From positions 186,001-250,000 of the forward strand of contig NZ_CP056087.1 of assembly GCF_001839655.2 (NCBI RefSeq): a stretch of 64,000 nt of DNA, written 5' to 3'. Position 1 is the stretch's first letter, and every line of letters begins with the position of its first letter. The stretch comes from Pseudomonas argentinensis. Lineage in GTDB: Bacteria > Pseudomonadota > Gammaproteobacteria > Pseudomonadales > Pseudomonadaceae. The notes beneath the pieces are model-generated. The model was given only the letters and a program-made list of their open reading frames with translations, searched no databases and was not told the DNA's origin. A program made the position numbers and the translations under genes. Positions 52,649 through 64,000 of this stretch are shown here, one piece after another.

Positions 52649-53038
52649 TCAGTCCTTGAACTGGTCCTTGATATAGGTGATTTCGGTCTTGCCGTGGGGC
52701 GCCGGCTGGCCATCCTCGCCAAGGTTGACGAAGACCATCTTGGCAATGGTCAGGATGCTCTTGCGGGTGATCTTGTTACGCACTTCGCAGCGCAGGGTGA
52801 TCGAGGTGCGGCCGAACTCGGTGGCGGTGATGCCCAGCTCGATGATGTCGCTCTGCCGCGCCGAGGAGACGAAGTTGATCTCGGAAATCAGCTTGGTCAC
52901 CACGCGCTGGCTGCCCAGCTGGATGATGGCGTAGATCGCCGCCTCCTCGTCGATCCACTTCAGCAGGCTGCCACCGAACAGCGTGCCATTGGGGTTGAGG
53001 TCTTCTGGCTTTACCCACTTGCGTGTATGAAAGTTCAT
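52649..53038 (-). CDS. Acyl-CoA thioesterase (hotdog fold, YciA-like)
   Basis: 129 residues. Hotdog-fold thioesterase with the NPNGTLFGGSLLKWIDEEAA motif carrying the catalytic Asp and the long central helix. Such YciA/BACH-type enzymes cleave acyl-CoA esters in the cytoplasm; chain-length preference is unknown. It is divergent from the ahcY control region. Confidence 0.9.
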   Translation of the reverse strand: MNFHTRKWVKPEDLNPNGTLFGGSLLKWIDEEAAIYAIIQLGSQRVVTKLISEINFVSSARQSDIIELGITATEFGRTSITLRCEVRNKITRKSILTIAKMVFVNLGEDGQPAPHGKTEITYIKDQFKD

Positions 53039-53110
53039 GCGCCCTCCTGTCCGTCGTTCTGTTCGGCCATGATGATCGCAAAGATCGGCGACAGGATCAT
53101 TGCCGCGTTA

Positions 53111-53127
53111 TCGATAATGGTTATCGA
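53111..53127. promoter_or_regulatory. Inverted repeat between the thioesterase gene and ahcY
   Basis: TCGATAA-TGG-TTATCGA, a perfect 7-bp dyad, 73 bases upstream of the thioesterase start and about 100 bases before the ahcY promoter. May be a regulator-binding site for either gene; not similar to the sahR dyad. Confidence 0.45.
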
Positions 53128-53224
53128 CACAAGCTATCAGGCGGGATTCAGCAGAGCGCCCGACGAGCGCCCGTTACGTCCGTCAGCATCCGCTGCAAAT
53201 CGACCGTCTCCGCGATGGAAAGCC

Positions 53225-53253
53225 TTGGGCTCGCGCGCCGGCACGGCTATAAT
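53225..53253 (+). promoter_or_regulatory. Promoter of the SAH riboswitch-ahcY transcript
   Basis: -35 TTGGGC (53225-53230) and a consensus -10 TATAAT (53248-53253) with a 17-base spacer; the start site would be about 53260, 38 bases before the aptamer. Confidence 0.75.
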
Positions 53254-53296
53254 CGTCGCGCTACAGACACCCGGGCTACCGGGGGTTCCCGCCACC

Positions 53297-54931
<1,635 letters not shown>

Positions 54932-54940
54932 TTGGGTCGT

Positions 54941-54969
54941 GCACACCGCAGGCGCTGCCTGCGGTGTGC
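54941..54969 (+). promoter_or_regulatory. Perfect hairpin between ahcY and metF
   Basis: 13-bp stem GCACACCGCAGGC/GCCTGCGGTGTGC with a 3-base loop, starting 9 bases after the ahcY stop and ending just before the metF ribosome-binding site (AAGGA). No T-run, so not a typical terminator. Confidence 0.7.
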
Positions 54970-54986
54970 AGCCTCAAGGAACTCTC

Positions 54987-55829
54987 ATGTCTCAGAAACG
55001 TGCAAACGTCAGTTTCGAGTTCTTCCCGACGAAGACCGATGCCGGCCACGAAAAACTGCTGAATACCGCGCGAGAGCTGGCCGGCTACAACCCGGATTTC
55101 TTCTCCTGCACCTATGGCGCCGGTGGCTCCACCCGCGACCGCACCCTCAATACCGTGCTGCAGCTCGACGGCGAAGTGAAGGTGCCGACCGCACCGCACC
55201 TGTCGTGCGTTGGCGACAGCAAGGCCGAGCTGGTCGAACTGCTCAACCTGTACAAGAGCAAGGGCATCAACCGTATCGTCGCCCTGCGCGGCGACCTGCC
55301 GTCGGGCATGGGCATGTCCAGCGGCGAGCTGCGCCATGCCAACGACCTGGTCGAGCTGATTCGCAGCGAAACCGGCGATCATTTCCATATCGAAGTGGCG
55401 GCCTACCCGGAGATGCATCCCCAGGCCCGCAATTTCGAGGACGATATCGCCAACTTCGTGCGCAAGGCCAAGGCCGGCGCAGACAGCGCGATCACCCAGT
55501 ACTTCTTCAACGCTGACTGCTACTTCTATTTCGTCGAGCGCGTGCGCAAGCTGGGCGTGGATATCCCGGTAATCCCGGGCATCATGCCGATCACCAACTA
55601 CAGCAAGCTGGCGCGCTTCTCCGATGCCTGCGGCGCCGAGCTGCCACGCTGGGTGCGCAAGCAGCTGGAAGCCTATGGCGACGACACCCAGAGCATCCAG
55701 CGCTTCGGCGAAGAGATGATCACCGGCCTTTGCGAACGCCTGGTCGCTGGCGGTGCACCCGGCCTGCACTTCTACACCCTCAACCAGGCGGCCCCCAGCC
55801 TGGCGGTGTGGAAGAACCTGCAGGGCTGA
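54987..55829 (+). CDS. metF: Methylenetetrahydrofolate reductase
   Basis: 280 residues from MSQKRANVSFEFFPTKT, the conserved start. It reduces 5,10-methylene-THF to 5-methyl-THF, the methyl donor for methionine synthesis. FAD-site motifs (SCTYGAGGSTRD, ALRGDLP, PEMHPQA, TQYFFN) are intact. It follows ahcY after a hairpin and ends in a strong terminator, so the two SAM-cycle genes are probably one transcript. Confidence 0.96.
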   Translation: MSQKRANVSFEFFPTKTDAGHEKLLNTARELAGYNPDFFSCTYGAGGSTRDRTLNTVLQLDGEVKVPTAPHLSCVGDSKAELVELLNLYKSKGINRIVALRGDLPSGMGMSSGELRHANDLVELIRSETGDHFHIEVAAYPEMHPQARNFEDDIANFVRKAKAGADSAITQYFFNADCYFYFVERVRKLGVDIPVIPGIMPITNYSKLARFSDACGAELPRWVRKQLEAYGDDTQSIQRFGEEMITGLCERLVAGGAPGLHFYTLNQAAPSLAVWKNLQG

Positions 55830-55841
55830 TACTGGCCCCGA

Positions 55842-55876
55842 GGCCGCGAAAGACCGAACTTTCGCGGCCTTTTTCT
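55842..55876 (+). terminator. Terminator after metF
   Basis: GGCCGCGAAAG and CTTTCGCGGCC arms with a 6-base loop, followed by TTTTTCTTTCT. Confidence 0.92.
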
Positions 55877-56076
55877 TTCTACAGGCGACGAAATCCACTG
55901 CGTTGGCCAGTTGGATCGACCTGTCAGCCCTGTACCCGTTGACCCGAAGCCCTCTGCTGGTCGACAGTACGGCCGCCCGGATGCCCCAACAGGGGGCATG
56001 ACTGCCGGGTGCGAATTCATCAATGCGCGATCAGCCAGGATCGGCTCGAGTTGTCGCGCTACCACGGGAAGCCTGC

Positions 56077-57450
56077 ATGCTCACTCGCCAGAAAATCAAC
56101 GCCTCGGTGTCGCCGAAAGGCAGCCTGGAAACCCTCTCCCAGCGTGAAGTCCAGCAGCTGCGCGAAACCGGCTCGGGCAGCGTCTATGCGCTGTTTCGCC
56201 AGTGCGCCCTGGCGATCCTCAACACCGGCTCGCACAGCGACAACGCCAAGACCATCCTCGAGGCCTACCCCGACTTCGAAGTGAAGATCCATCAGCAGGA
56301 CCGCGGCATCCGCCTGGAGCTGATCAACGCGCCGGCCGACGCCTTCGTCGATGGCGAGATGATCGCCAGCACCCGCGAGATGCTGTTCAGCGCGCTACGC
56401 GACATCGTCTACACCCAGAGCGAGCTGGAGAACAAACGGGTCGATGTCGACAGCTCCAGCGGCCTCACCGACTACGTGTTCCACCTGCTGCGCAACGCCC
56501 GTACCCTGCGCGCCGGCGCCGAGCCGAAGATGGTGGTGTGCTGGGGCGGCCACTCGATCAGCACCGAGGAATACAAGTACACCAAGCGGGTCGGCCACGA
56601 ACTGGGCCTGCGTGCCCTGGACGTGTGCACCGGCTGCGGCCCGGGCGTGATGAAGGGGCCGATGAAGGGCGCCACCATCTCCCATGCCAAGCAGCGCATC
56701 CTCGGCGCCCGTTACCTGGGCCTGACCGAGCCGGGCATCATCGCCGCCGAAGCGCCGAACCCGATCGTCAACGAACTGGTGATCCTGCCGGACATCGAAA
56801 AGCGCCTGGAAGCCTTCGTGCGCCTCGGCCACGGCATCATCATCTTCCCCGGTGGCGCCGGTACGGCGGAGGAATTCCTCTACCTGCTGGGCATCCTCAT
56901 GCACCCGGACAACGCCGAGCTGCCCTTCCCGCTGGTGCTCACCGGCCCGAAGAGCGCCGAGCCCTACCTGCAGCAGCTGCACGACTTCATCGGCGCCACC
57001 CTGGGCCGCGAAGCGCAGAACCGCTACGTGCTGATCCCCAACGACCCGGCTGCCGTGGCGCGCCACATGGCGGCCGGCATCAAGGCGGTCAAGCAGTTCC
57101 GCCGCGAGCGCAACGACGCCTTCCACTTCAACTGGCTGCTGAAGATCGACGAGAGCTTCCAGCACCCGTTCGAGCCGACCCACGAAGCCATGGCGAGCCT
57201 CAACCTGACCCGCGAGCAGCCGACCCATGAGCTGGCCGCCAACCTGCGCCGCGCCTTCTCCGGCATCGTCGCCGGCAACGTCAAGGCCCATGGCATCCAG
57301 CTGATCGAGGAGCACGGCCCCTACGAGTTGCGCGGTGACAAGAGCATCATGCAGCCCCTGGATCGCCTGCTGCAGGCCTTCGTCGAGCAGCACCGCATGA
57401 AACTGCCAGGCGGCTCGGCCTATGTACCGTGCTACCGGGTGGTCAGCTGA
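56077..57450 (+). CDS. ppnN: Nucleotide 5'-monophosphate nucleosidase PpnN (YgdH)
   Basis: 457 residues from MLTRQKINASVSPKGSLETL, which aligns with the E. coli PpnN start. The LOG-type Rossmann core has the motif PGGAGTAEE (FPGGAGTAEEFLYLLG) and CTGCGPGVMKGPMKG. PpnN splits purine and pyrimidine nucleoside monophosphates into base and ribose 5-phosphate and is stimulated by (p)ppGpp in E. coli. N- and C-terminal extra domains are present, so it is full length. Confidence 0.94.
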   Translation: MLTRQKINASVSPKGSLETLSQREVQQLRETGSGSVYALFRQCALAILNTGSHSDNAKTILEAYPDFEVKIHQQDRGIRLELINAPADAFVDGEMIASTREMLFSALRDIVYTQSELENKRVDVDSSSGLTDYVFHLLRNARTLRAGAEPKMVVCWGGHSISTEEYKYTKRVGHELGLRALDVCTGCGPGVMKGPMKGATISHAKQRILGARYLGLTEPGIIAAEAPNPIVNELVILPDIEKRLEAFVRLGHGIIIFPGGAGTAEEFLYLLGILMHPDNAELPFPLVLTGPKSAEPYLQQLHDFIGATLGREAQNRYVLIPNDPAAVARHMAAGIKAVKQFRRERNDAFHFNWLLKIDESFQHPFEPTHEAMASLNLTREQPTHELAANLRRAFSGIVAGNVKAHGIQLIEEHGPYELRGDKSIMQPLDRLLQAFVEQHRMKLPGGSAYVPCYRVVS

Positions 57451-57515
57451 GCGGCGCCCCGCGCGAGGGCGCCGAGCCCTCGCCGCACCAACATTTACCT
57501 GCTCTGGAGATCACC

Positions 57516-58262
57516 ATGGCACGTCCCGCTCCCCGCACGCTGCAGGTCATTTCGTCGCGCTTCGTCACCCCGCACATGCTGCGCCTGACCCTGGGTGGCG
57601 GCGAGATCGACAGCTTCCCAGCGGATCAGGAAAGCGCCTATATCAAGCTGATGTTCTCGACCCCTGGCAGCGACAAGGATCTGGTGCGTACCTACACCGT
57701 GCGCCAGCAACGCGCCGACCAGTTCGACGTCGACTTCGTGCTGCACGAGGACGCCGGTCCGGCCTCGCAGTGGGCCAGGGACGCCAAGCCCGGCGACCGT
57801 ATCGCCATTGGCGGGCCAGGGCCGAAGAAGCTGGTCGACAACAGCGCCGACTGGTTTCTGGTGATCGGCGACATGACCGCCCTGCCGGCGATCAGCGTGA
57901 ATCTCGAACAGCTGCCGGTCGGCGCCCGCGGCCATGCCATCATCGAGGTGATCGACGCGCAGGACATCCAGCCGCTGCGCCACCCCGCCGGTATCGAGCT
58001 GCATTGGCTGATCAACCCCCGTCCTGGCGAGAACCCGCAGCTGCTGGTCGATCACGTGCGCCAGTTCGAGTGGCTACCGGGGCGCCCGAGCATCTGGGCG
58101 GCCTGCGAATTCAGCGGCATGCGCGCGTTGCGCCAGCACCTCAAGCAGGAGCGCCAGGTCGACCGCAAGGACCTGTATATCTCCAGTTACTGGAAGCTGG
58201 GCAGCAGCGAGGATCAGCACAAAGCCGTAAAACGCGAGGATGCCGAGGCTCAGGGCGACTGA
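57516..58262 (+). CDS. Siderophore-interacting protein (FAD-dependent ferric reductase)
   Basis: 248 residues from [15 protein letters not shown], with TGGAGA upstream; a longer open frame upstream is not conserved. FAD-binding motif RTYTVRQQ (R-x-Y-(S/T) type) and GGPGPKK, and a C-terminal NADPH/SIP domain ([17 protein letters not shown]) mark the SIP family, cytoplasmic reductases that release iron from siderophores. No iron regulon neighbours; the reductase may act on several substrates. Confidence 0.88.
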   Translation: MARPAPRTLQVISSRFVTPHMLRLTLGGGEIDSFPADQESAYIKLMFSTPGSDKDLVRTYTVRQQRADQFDVDFVLHEDAGPASQWARDAKPGDRIAIGGPGPKKLVDNSADWFLVIGDMTALPAISVNLEQLPVGARGHAIIEVIDAQDIQPLRHPAGIELHWLINPRPGENPQLLVDHVRQFEWLPGRPSIWAACEFSGMRALRQHLKQERQVDRKDLYISSYWKLGSSEDQHKAVKREDAEAQGD

Positions 58263-58500
58263 CCGCCCAGCCCACGGCGAATCGCTGTAACCCCCGAGTG
58301 ACAGGTGATGACTCGACACCGACTGGCGGCAAATTGTGTCCATCGCCGTCAATCCTGTTACACTCGGGCCTTCCCGCCAGGCTTGCGCCCGGATGCTGCC
58401 CCCAGTGGCCAGCAGTACCGGACGGGATTGCGCGCCCCACGTGCGATTCAAGCCAGGCACTACACCTATAGGGCCACGCCCTCACCAGACAGGATTGCAC

Positions 58501-60354
58501 ATGTCCTTTGCCTCCCTCGGTCTCTCCGAGGCTTTGGTCCGCGCGGTCGAAGCCGCCGGCTACACCCAGCCCACTCCGGTGCAACAGCGGGCCATCCCCG
58601 CCGCGTTGCAAGGTCGCGACCTGATGGTGGCGGCCCAGACGGGTACAGGTAAGACCGGCGGCTTCGCCCTGCCGATCCTCGAGCGGCTGTTCCCCAACGG
58701 CCACCCGGATCGCGAACAGCGCCACGGCCCCAAGCAGCCCCGCGTGCTGGTGCTCACCCCCACGCGCGAACTGGCTGCCCAGGTGCATGACAGCTTCAAG
58801 CTGTATGCCCGCGATTTGAAATTCGTCAGTGCCTGCATTTTCGGCGGCGTTGGCATGAACCCCCAGGTGCAGGCCCTGGCCAAGGGCGTCGACGTACTGG
58901 TCGCCTGCCCGGGCCGCCTGCTCGACCTGGCCGGCCAAGGCAGCGTCGACCTGTCCCACGTGGAAATCCTCGTGCTGGACGAAGCCGACCGCATGCTCGA
59001 CATGGGCTTCATCCACGATGTGAAGAAGGTTCTCGCCCGCCTGCCGGCCAAACGTCAGAACCTGCTGTTCTCGGCGACCTTCTCGAAAGACATCACCGAC
59101 CTGGCTGGCAAGCTCCTGCACAATCCGGAGCGCATCGAGGTCACGCCGCCGAACACCACGGTCGAGCGCATCGAGCAGCGCGTGTTCCGCCTGCCGGCCA
59201 GCCACAAACGCGCCCTGCTCGCTCATCTGATCACCGCCGGCGCCTGGGAACAGGTGCTGGTATTCACCCGTACCAAGCACGGCGCCAACCGCCTGGCCGA
59301 GTACCTGGAAAAGCATGGCCTGACCGCTGCCGCGATCCACGGCAACAAGAGCCAGAACGCGCGCACCAAGGCGCTGGCCGACTTCAAGGCCAACAAGGTG
59401 CGCATCCTGGTGGCCACCGATATTGCCGCCCGCGGCCTGGACATCGATCAGTTGCCTCACGTGGTCAACTTCGAACTGCCCAACGTCGAGGAAGACTACG
59501 TGCACCGCATCGGCCGCACCGGTCGGGCCGGCCGTAGCGGCGAAGCGATCTCCCTGGTCGCGCCGGACGAAGAGAAGCTGCTCAAGGGCATCGAGCGGAT
59601 GACCAAGCAGAAGATCCCGGATGGCGATCTGATGGGCTTCGACGCCAGCAAGGTCGAGGCCGAGCGCCCGGAAGTGCGTGAGCCGCAGAAACCGCGCCAG
59701 CCGCGCGGTGCCAAGGCCGAAGGCGAACGCCAGAACGGTGGCCGCCGCGACAAGGGCAAGGATGGCGGCCGAGCGAAAACTCAGCCCCAGGCCAAAGCCA
59801 AGCCGGCTCGTGACCAGCAGCCGCGCAGCCAGGCACGCCCAGCGCCTGCTGCAGGCGCGCCGGCCCTGCCGCCGGATCGTGCGCCGGACGAGTTCCGCGA
59901 TGACGATATCGACAACTTCGGCAACCGTGTCGACTACGTGCCGACCCAGAACAAACAGCAAGGCCGTGGCCGTCGTCAGGGTAGCGGGCAGAATGCCGGC
60001 GCCGGCGCTGGCCAAGCCCCCCGTGGCCAGGGCAAAGGCCCGCGTACCGGTGGAGGTGCAGGCACCAATGGCGGCGGCAAACGTCAGGGCCAGGGTCAAG
60101 GTGGCGGTCGTAACCGCGGCGGCGACAACCGTGGTCGTGGCGCACGTGACACTGTCACCACCTCGCTGAACCGCGATGAATTGCCACGCCGCGAAGGCCC
60201 GCGTCGGGACGCGCCCGAAAAGCAGCCGATCATCATGCACAAGGCGTCGCGCAGTGATCGTCTGCCGACTGCCGAACAGCTCGATCAGCTGCCAAGCAAC
60301 CGTCCGCGAGGCGAAAAGCCCGCGCTGCTGACCCGCAACCGCGACAGCGAGTAA
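58501..60354 (+). CDS. rhlE: DEAD-box ATP-dependent RNA helicase RhlE-like
   Basis: 617 residues. Core (1 to about 380) with motifs Q (TPVQQRAIP), I (AQTGTGKT), II (DEAD), III (SAT) and VI ([11 protein letters not shown]). The unusually long tail (about 380-617) is low complexity and basic, rich in Gly, Arg, Gln, Lys, with repeated GQG/GRG-like pieces that should bind RNA and drive condensation. A tail-containing RhlE acts in cold-adapted RNA turnover in Pseudomonas. It is followed by a terminator; PAO1 has mexAB-oprM next, absent here. Confidence 0.92.
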   Translation: MSFASLGLSEALVRAVEAAGYTQPTPVQQRAIPAALQGRDLMVAAQTGTGKTGGFALPILERLFPNGHPDREQRHGPKQPRVLVLTPTRELAAQVHDSFKLYARDLKFVSACIFGGVGMNPQVQALAKGVDVLVACPGRLLDLAGQGSVDLSHVEILVLDEADRMLDMGFIHDVKKVLARLPAKRQNLLFSATFSKDITDLAGKLLHNPERIEVTPPNTTVERIEQRVFRLPASHKRALLAHLITAGAWEQVLVFTRTKHGANRLAEYLEKHGLTAAAIHGNKSQNARTKALADFKANKVRILVATDIAARGLDIDQLPHVVNFELPNVEEDYVHRIGRTGRAGRSGEAISLVAPDEEKLLKGIERMTKQKIPDGDLMGFDASKVEAERPEVREPQKPRQPRGAKAEGERQNGGRRDKGKDGGRAKTQPQAKAKPARDQQPRSQARPAPAAGAPALPPDRAPDEFRDDDIDNFGNRVDYVPTQNKQQGRGRRQGSGQNAGAGAGQAPRGQGKGPRTGGGAGTNGGGKRQGQGQGGGRNRGGDNRGRGARDTVTTSLNRDELPRREGPRRDAPEKQPIIMHKASRSDRLPTAEQLDQLPSNRPRGEKPALLTRNRDSE

Positions 60355-60402
60355 AGGCTAGCTCAATACCCAGGCTGCGGTCTGGGTACTCGGCAGATCC
60401 AC

Positions 60403-60439
60403 AAACAAAAACGCCGGCTCTGAGCCGGCGTTTTTGTTT
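60403..60439. terminator. Bidirectional terminator between rhlE and yceI
   Basis: AAACAAAAACGCCGGCTC and GAGCCGGCGTTTTTGTTT, perfect 18-base arms. Confidence 0.93.
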
Positions 60440-60451
60440 CTGACTTCAGGC

Positions 60452-61030
60452 TTACTTGCGCACGCCTTCCACGGAGATGATCAGCTCGACTTCCTGCGAA
60501 GCCGGGCCCAGATCCTTCTCGATGTTGAAGTCTTTCAGCTTCAGCTTGGTGCTGCCTTCGAAACCGGCACGGTAGCCGCCCCACGGGTCGTCGCCCTGGC
60601 CGATGAACTTGGCGGCGATCACCACCGGCTTGGTCACACCGTTGAGGGTCAGGTCGCCAGTGATGTCGGCAGTGCCCTGGCCGGTCGACTTGACCGAGGT
60701 GGACTTGAAGGTCGCGGTCGGGTTCTTGCTGACGTTGAGGAAGTCGGCGCTGCGGATGTGCTTGTCGCGCTCGGCGTGGTTGGTGTCGACGCTTTCGGTC
60801 TTCAGGGTCACCTCGACCTTGCTGGCTTCCGGGTTCTTCTCGTCGAAGGTGAAAGAGCCGTCGAAATCCTTGAACGTGCCGTACAGCCAGCTGTAGCCCA
60901 GGTGGCTGATCTTGAAATTGACGAAGGCGTGCTGGCCTTTCTTGTCGATGGCGTAATCGGCAGCCATTGCCTGGCCAGCGCCCAGCAGTGCGGTACCCAG
61001 CGCCAGTGCAGCGAAAGTCTTCTTCAACAT
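60452..61030 (-). CDS. YceI-family periplasmic protein
   Basis: 192 residues from [12 protein letters not shown] with a signal peptide ending GQAMA-AD. Lipocalin-like YceI fold ([55 protein letters not shown]) that binds isoprenoids or similar lipids. The neighbouring cytochrome b561 gene is 61 bases upstream on the same strand; this pairing is very common. PAO1 has the same pair beside bioA. Confidence 0.92.
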   Translation of the reverse strand: MLKKTFAALALGTALLGAGQAMAADYAIDKKGQHAFVNFKISHLGYSWLYGTFKDFDGSFTFDEKNPEASKVEVTLKTESVDTNHAERDKHIRSADFLNVSKNPTATFKSTSVKSTGQGTADITGDLTLNGVTKPVVIAAKFIGQGDDPWGGYRAGFEGSTKLKLKDFNIEKDLGPASQEVELIISVEGVRK

Positions 61031-61091
61031 GGGAACTCCTTGTGAGATGAATGAACGGCGCTGCGGGAGCAACGCCGAAACCGCAGGAAGA

Positions 61092-61637
61092 TCAGCGCCC
61101 GAAGATACGCAACAAGGTGCGATCACGGTCGATGAAGTGGTGCTTCAACGCAGCCAGACCATGCAGGATCGCAAAGATCACGATAGCCCAGGCCAGGTAT
61201 TCATGGATCAGACCGGCAACATCCCCCTGATTGGGAATACTGGTCACGCTTGCCGGCACCTCGAACCAGCCGAACACGCTGATGCCGCGGCCATCGGCGG
61301 TGGAGATCAGGTAGCCGGAGGTCATCAGCACGAACAGCCCCAGATAGAGAAAGCCATGCCCCAGCTTGCTGGCCACCCGCGTCAGCCGGCCGTGTTCGGC
61401 CAGCGCTGGCGGTGGCGGGCTGGCCAGACGCCACAGCAGGCGCGCCAGCATGACGATGAACAGCAGGATGCCGATGCTCTTGTGGATGTTCGGCGCCGTC
61501 TGATACCAGCTGCTGTAGTAGCTCAGCCCGACCATCCAGAAGCCGAGGGCGAACAAGCCGAATACCGCAATGGCCACCAGCCAATGCAGGGAAACGCTGA
61601 TGAGACCGTATCGGAATCTAGAATTACGCCACTGCAT
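61092..61637 (-). CDS. Cytochrome b561-type membrane protein
   Basis: 181 residues from [14 protein letters not shown] (GGAAG upstream; the extra upstream codons are not conserved). Four membrane segments with haem-ligand histidines in [21 protein letters not shown] and IHEYLAW, and [10 protein letters not shown] at the end: a dihaem cytochrome b561. It may pass electrons between quinone and a periplasmic partner, perhaps linked to YceI. Confidence 0.9.
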   Translation of the reverse strand: MQWRNSRFRYGLISVSLHWLVAIAVFGLFALGFWMVGLSYYSSWYQTAPNIHKSIGILLFIVMLARLLWRLASPPPPALAEHGRLTRVASKLGHGFLYLGLFVLMTSGYLISTADGRGISVFGWFEVPASVTSIPNQGDVAGLIHEYLAWAIVIFAILHGLAALKHHFIDRDRTLLRIFGR

Positions 61638-61902
61638 GGCCTGCTTCCAAGAGTTGAGTTGGACAGAGATTAGCAACAAACCTATCGGCTAATAGCAGAA
61701 ATTGTTGCTGTGAAATATCGAGAAAGGCGATAGCTGTGCACCATCGCCAAAGATCAACGAGCTTGGTCCCCGATTCCTTCCCGCCGTTCAATGCGTTGCA
61801 CCTGAACGGTCGCTTCCGGAGGATCGGCGGTGATGGACAACGAAAAACCGCAGGCACGCGCATCTGGTAGGCTGGCCCGCTGACAATTGGGAGAGCGACT
61901 CG

Positions 61903-63306
<1,404 letters not shown>

Positions 63307-63311
63307 AACGG

Positions 63312-63384
63312 CTGCGGGCTTCAGGCCGCCGGCTGCACGCGGTAGACTGCGCACCTGAAGCCTGCCGCCTGTAGCCCGAAGCCC
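63312..63384. repeat. Heptamer inverted-repeat element before rsmE
   Basis: Diverged third copy: left GGGCTTCAGGCCGCCGGC, right units GAAGCCT, GCCGCCT, GTAGCCC, GAAGCCC, complementary over about 18 bases, ending two bases before the rsmE ATG. Confidence 0.75.
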
Positions 63385-63386
63385 TT

Positions 63387-64000
63387 ATGCGCCTTTCCCG
63401 TTTCTTTATCGACGCTCCACTCTCCCTCGGCCAGCACCAACTGCCCGAAGCCCAGGCCCATTACATTGGCCGGGTGCTGCGCCATGCCGCTGGCGATGCG
63501 GTGCAGCTGTTCGATGGCAGTGGCAGGGAGTTTCTCGGCGAGCTGGTCGAGGTGGGCAAGAGAACCGTGCGCGTCGAGCTGCGCGAACAATTCGCCGGGC
63601 AGCCCGAGTCGCCGCTGCACATCCACCTGGGCCAGGGTCTGTCGCGCGGTGAACGCATGGACTGGGCGATCCAGAAGGCCACCGAGCTCGGCGCCCAGGA
63701 GATCAGCCCGATCGTCAGCGCACGCTGCGAGGTGCGCCTGAAGGATGAACGCACCGACAAACGCACGGCCCACTGGCGCCAGGTGGCGATCAGTGCCTGC
63801 GAGCAATGTGGCCGCTCGGTGATTCCCGTGATTCATCCGCCCATCGCGCTGAACGACTGGCTGCAGCAAACCCAGGCGGATCTCAAGCTGGTGCTGCACC
63901 CCGTTGCCGAGCCGCTGAGCAGCCATGCCAAACCCGCTTCGCTGGCCTTCCTGATCGGCCCCGAGGGCGGCCTGGCCGATGCCGAGGTCGAGCAGGCGAA
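63387..64000 (+). CDS. rsmE: 16S rRNA (uracil1498-N3)-methyltransferase (5' part)
   Basis: Runs off the window after about 204 residues (full length would be ~240). Starts MRLSRFFIDAPL; the SPOUT-type fold is shown by LGQGLSRGERMDWAIQKATELG, ACEQCGRS and IGPEGGLADAE, the knot motif binding SAM. It methylates U1498 in helix 44 of 16S rRNA. Starts right at a heptamer repeat, in the same position downstream of bioA as in PAO1. Confidence 0.93.
   Translation, partial: MRLSRFFIDAPLSLGQHQLPEAQAHYIGRVLRHAAGDAVQLFDGSGREFLGELVEVGKRTVRVELREQFAGQPESPLHIHLGQGLSRGERMDWAIQKATELGAQEISPIVSARCEVRLKDERTDKRTAHWRQVAISACEQCGRSVIPVIHPPIALNDWLQQTQADLKLVLHPVAEPLSSHAKPASLAFLIGPEGGLADAEVEQA

Noticed and set aside
58141-60240. 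A 699-codon open frame opposite rhlE
   Set aside because: Antisense shadow of the helicase; GC-rich codon bias keeps it open, no motif.
61638-61902. Looked for a BirA operator upstream of bioA
   Set aside because: No dyad resembling the known operator was found; consistent with bioA being apart from the bio operon in Pseudomonas.

Overview
The window is a stretch of a high-GC Pseudomonas chromosome. Protein-level resemblance to Pseudomonas throughout, Pseudomonas-type REP palindromes, and genus-typical neighbourhoods (sutA, the spu polyamine locus, agu genes, oprE, ahcY behind an SAH riboswitch) support this; the species cannot be fixed from the sequence alone. No rRNA, tRNA, CRISPR array, prophage or insertion sequence was seen. 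Compared from memory with P. aeruginosa PAO1, it is a mosaic of four syntenic blocks that are not adjacent there.

Block 1 (1-15.4 kb): the end of an SbmA/BacA-like ABC exporter, rnk, a DUF1289 gene and cyaY (minus strand); lptM-lysA-dapF-DUF484-xerC-HAD phosphatase (plus strand, overlapping genes); sutA, yjbQ and a nitrogen-control cluster glnK-amtB1-amtB2 (minus strand) with a candidate sigma-54 promoter; then ubiK, a YifB/ComM ATPase and a BetT-like choline transporter.

Block 2 (15.8-35.7 kb): polyamine and agmatine use. On the minus strand spuB-spuC-spuD-spuE-spuF-spuG-spuH encode a glutamylpolyamine synthetase-like protein, an aminotransferase and a spermidine/putrescine ABC importer. 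Divergently lie a second synthetase (spuI-like), another periplasmic polyamine-binding protein, the TetR gene aguR, and aguB-aguA. Then come an OprE-like porin, a PAS-GGDEF protein, a DesA-type desaturase and a decayed GGDEF-EAL gene. The predicted AguB lacks two of the three nitrilase-superfamily catalytic residues, and a small duplication at the spuG/spuH junction has created a translationally coupled 29-codon ORF.

Block 3 (35.7-50.3 kb): a GST, a YccS-type membrane protein, a GreA-like factor, a YgjP-like metalloprotease, a PQQ-type sugar dehydrogenase, then central carbon genes tktA-epd-pgk-(two small lipoproteins)-fba on the minus strand, and a SahR-like ArsR/methyltransferase regulator overlapping metK behind a perfect 18-bp inverted repeat.

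Block 4 (50.3-64 kb): a secreted small protein, ligB, a thioesterase, the SAH-riboswitch-controlled ahcY followed by metF, ppnN, a siderophore-interacting protein, rhlE, yceI with a cytochrome b561, bioA and the start of rsmE. Blocks 3 and 4 together hold much of the S-adenosylmethionine cycle (metK, ahcY, metF), with both a protein and an RNA sensor of S-adenosylhomocysteine. Three genes (xerC, epd, rsmE) start directly at the end of a heptameric inverted-repeat element.
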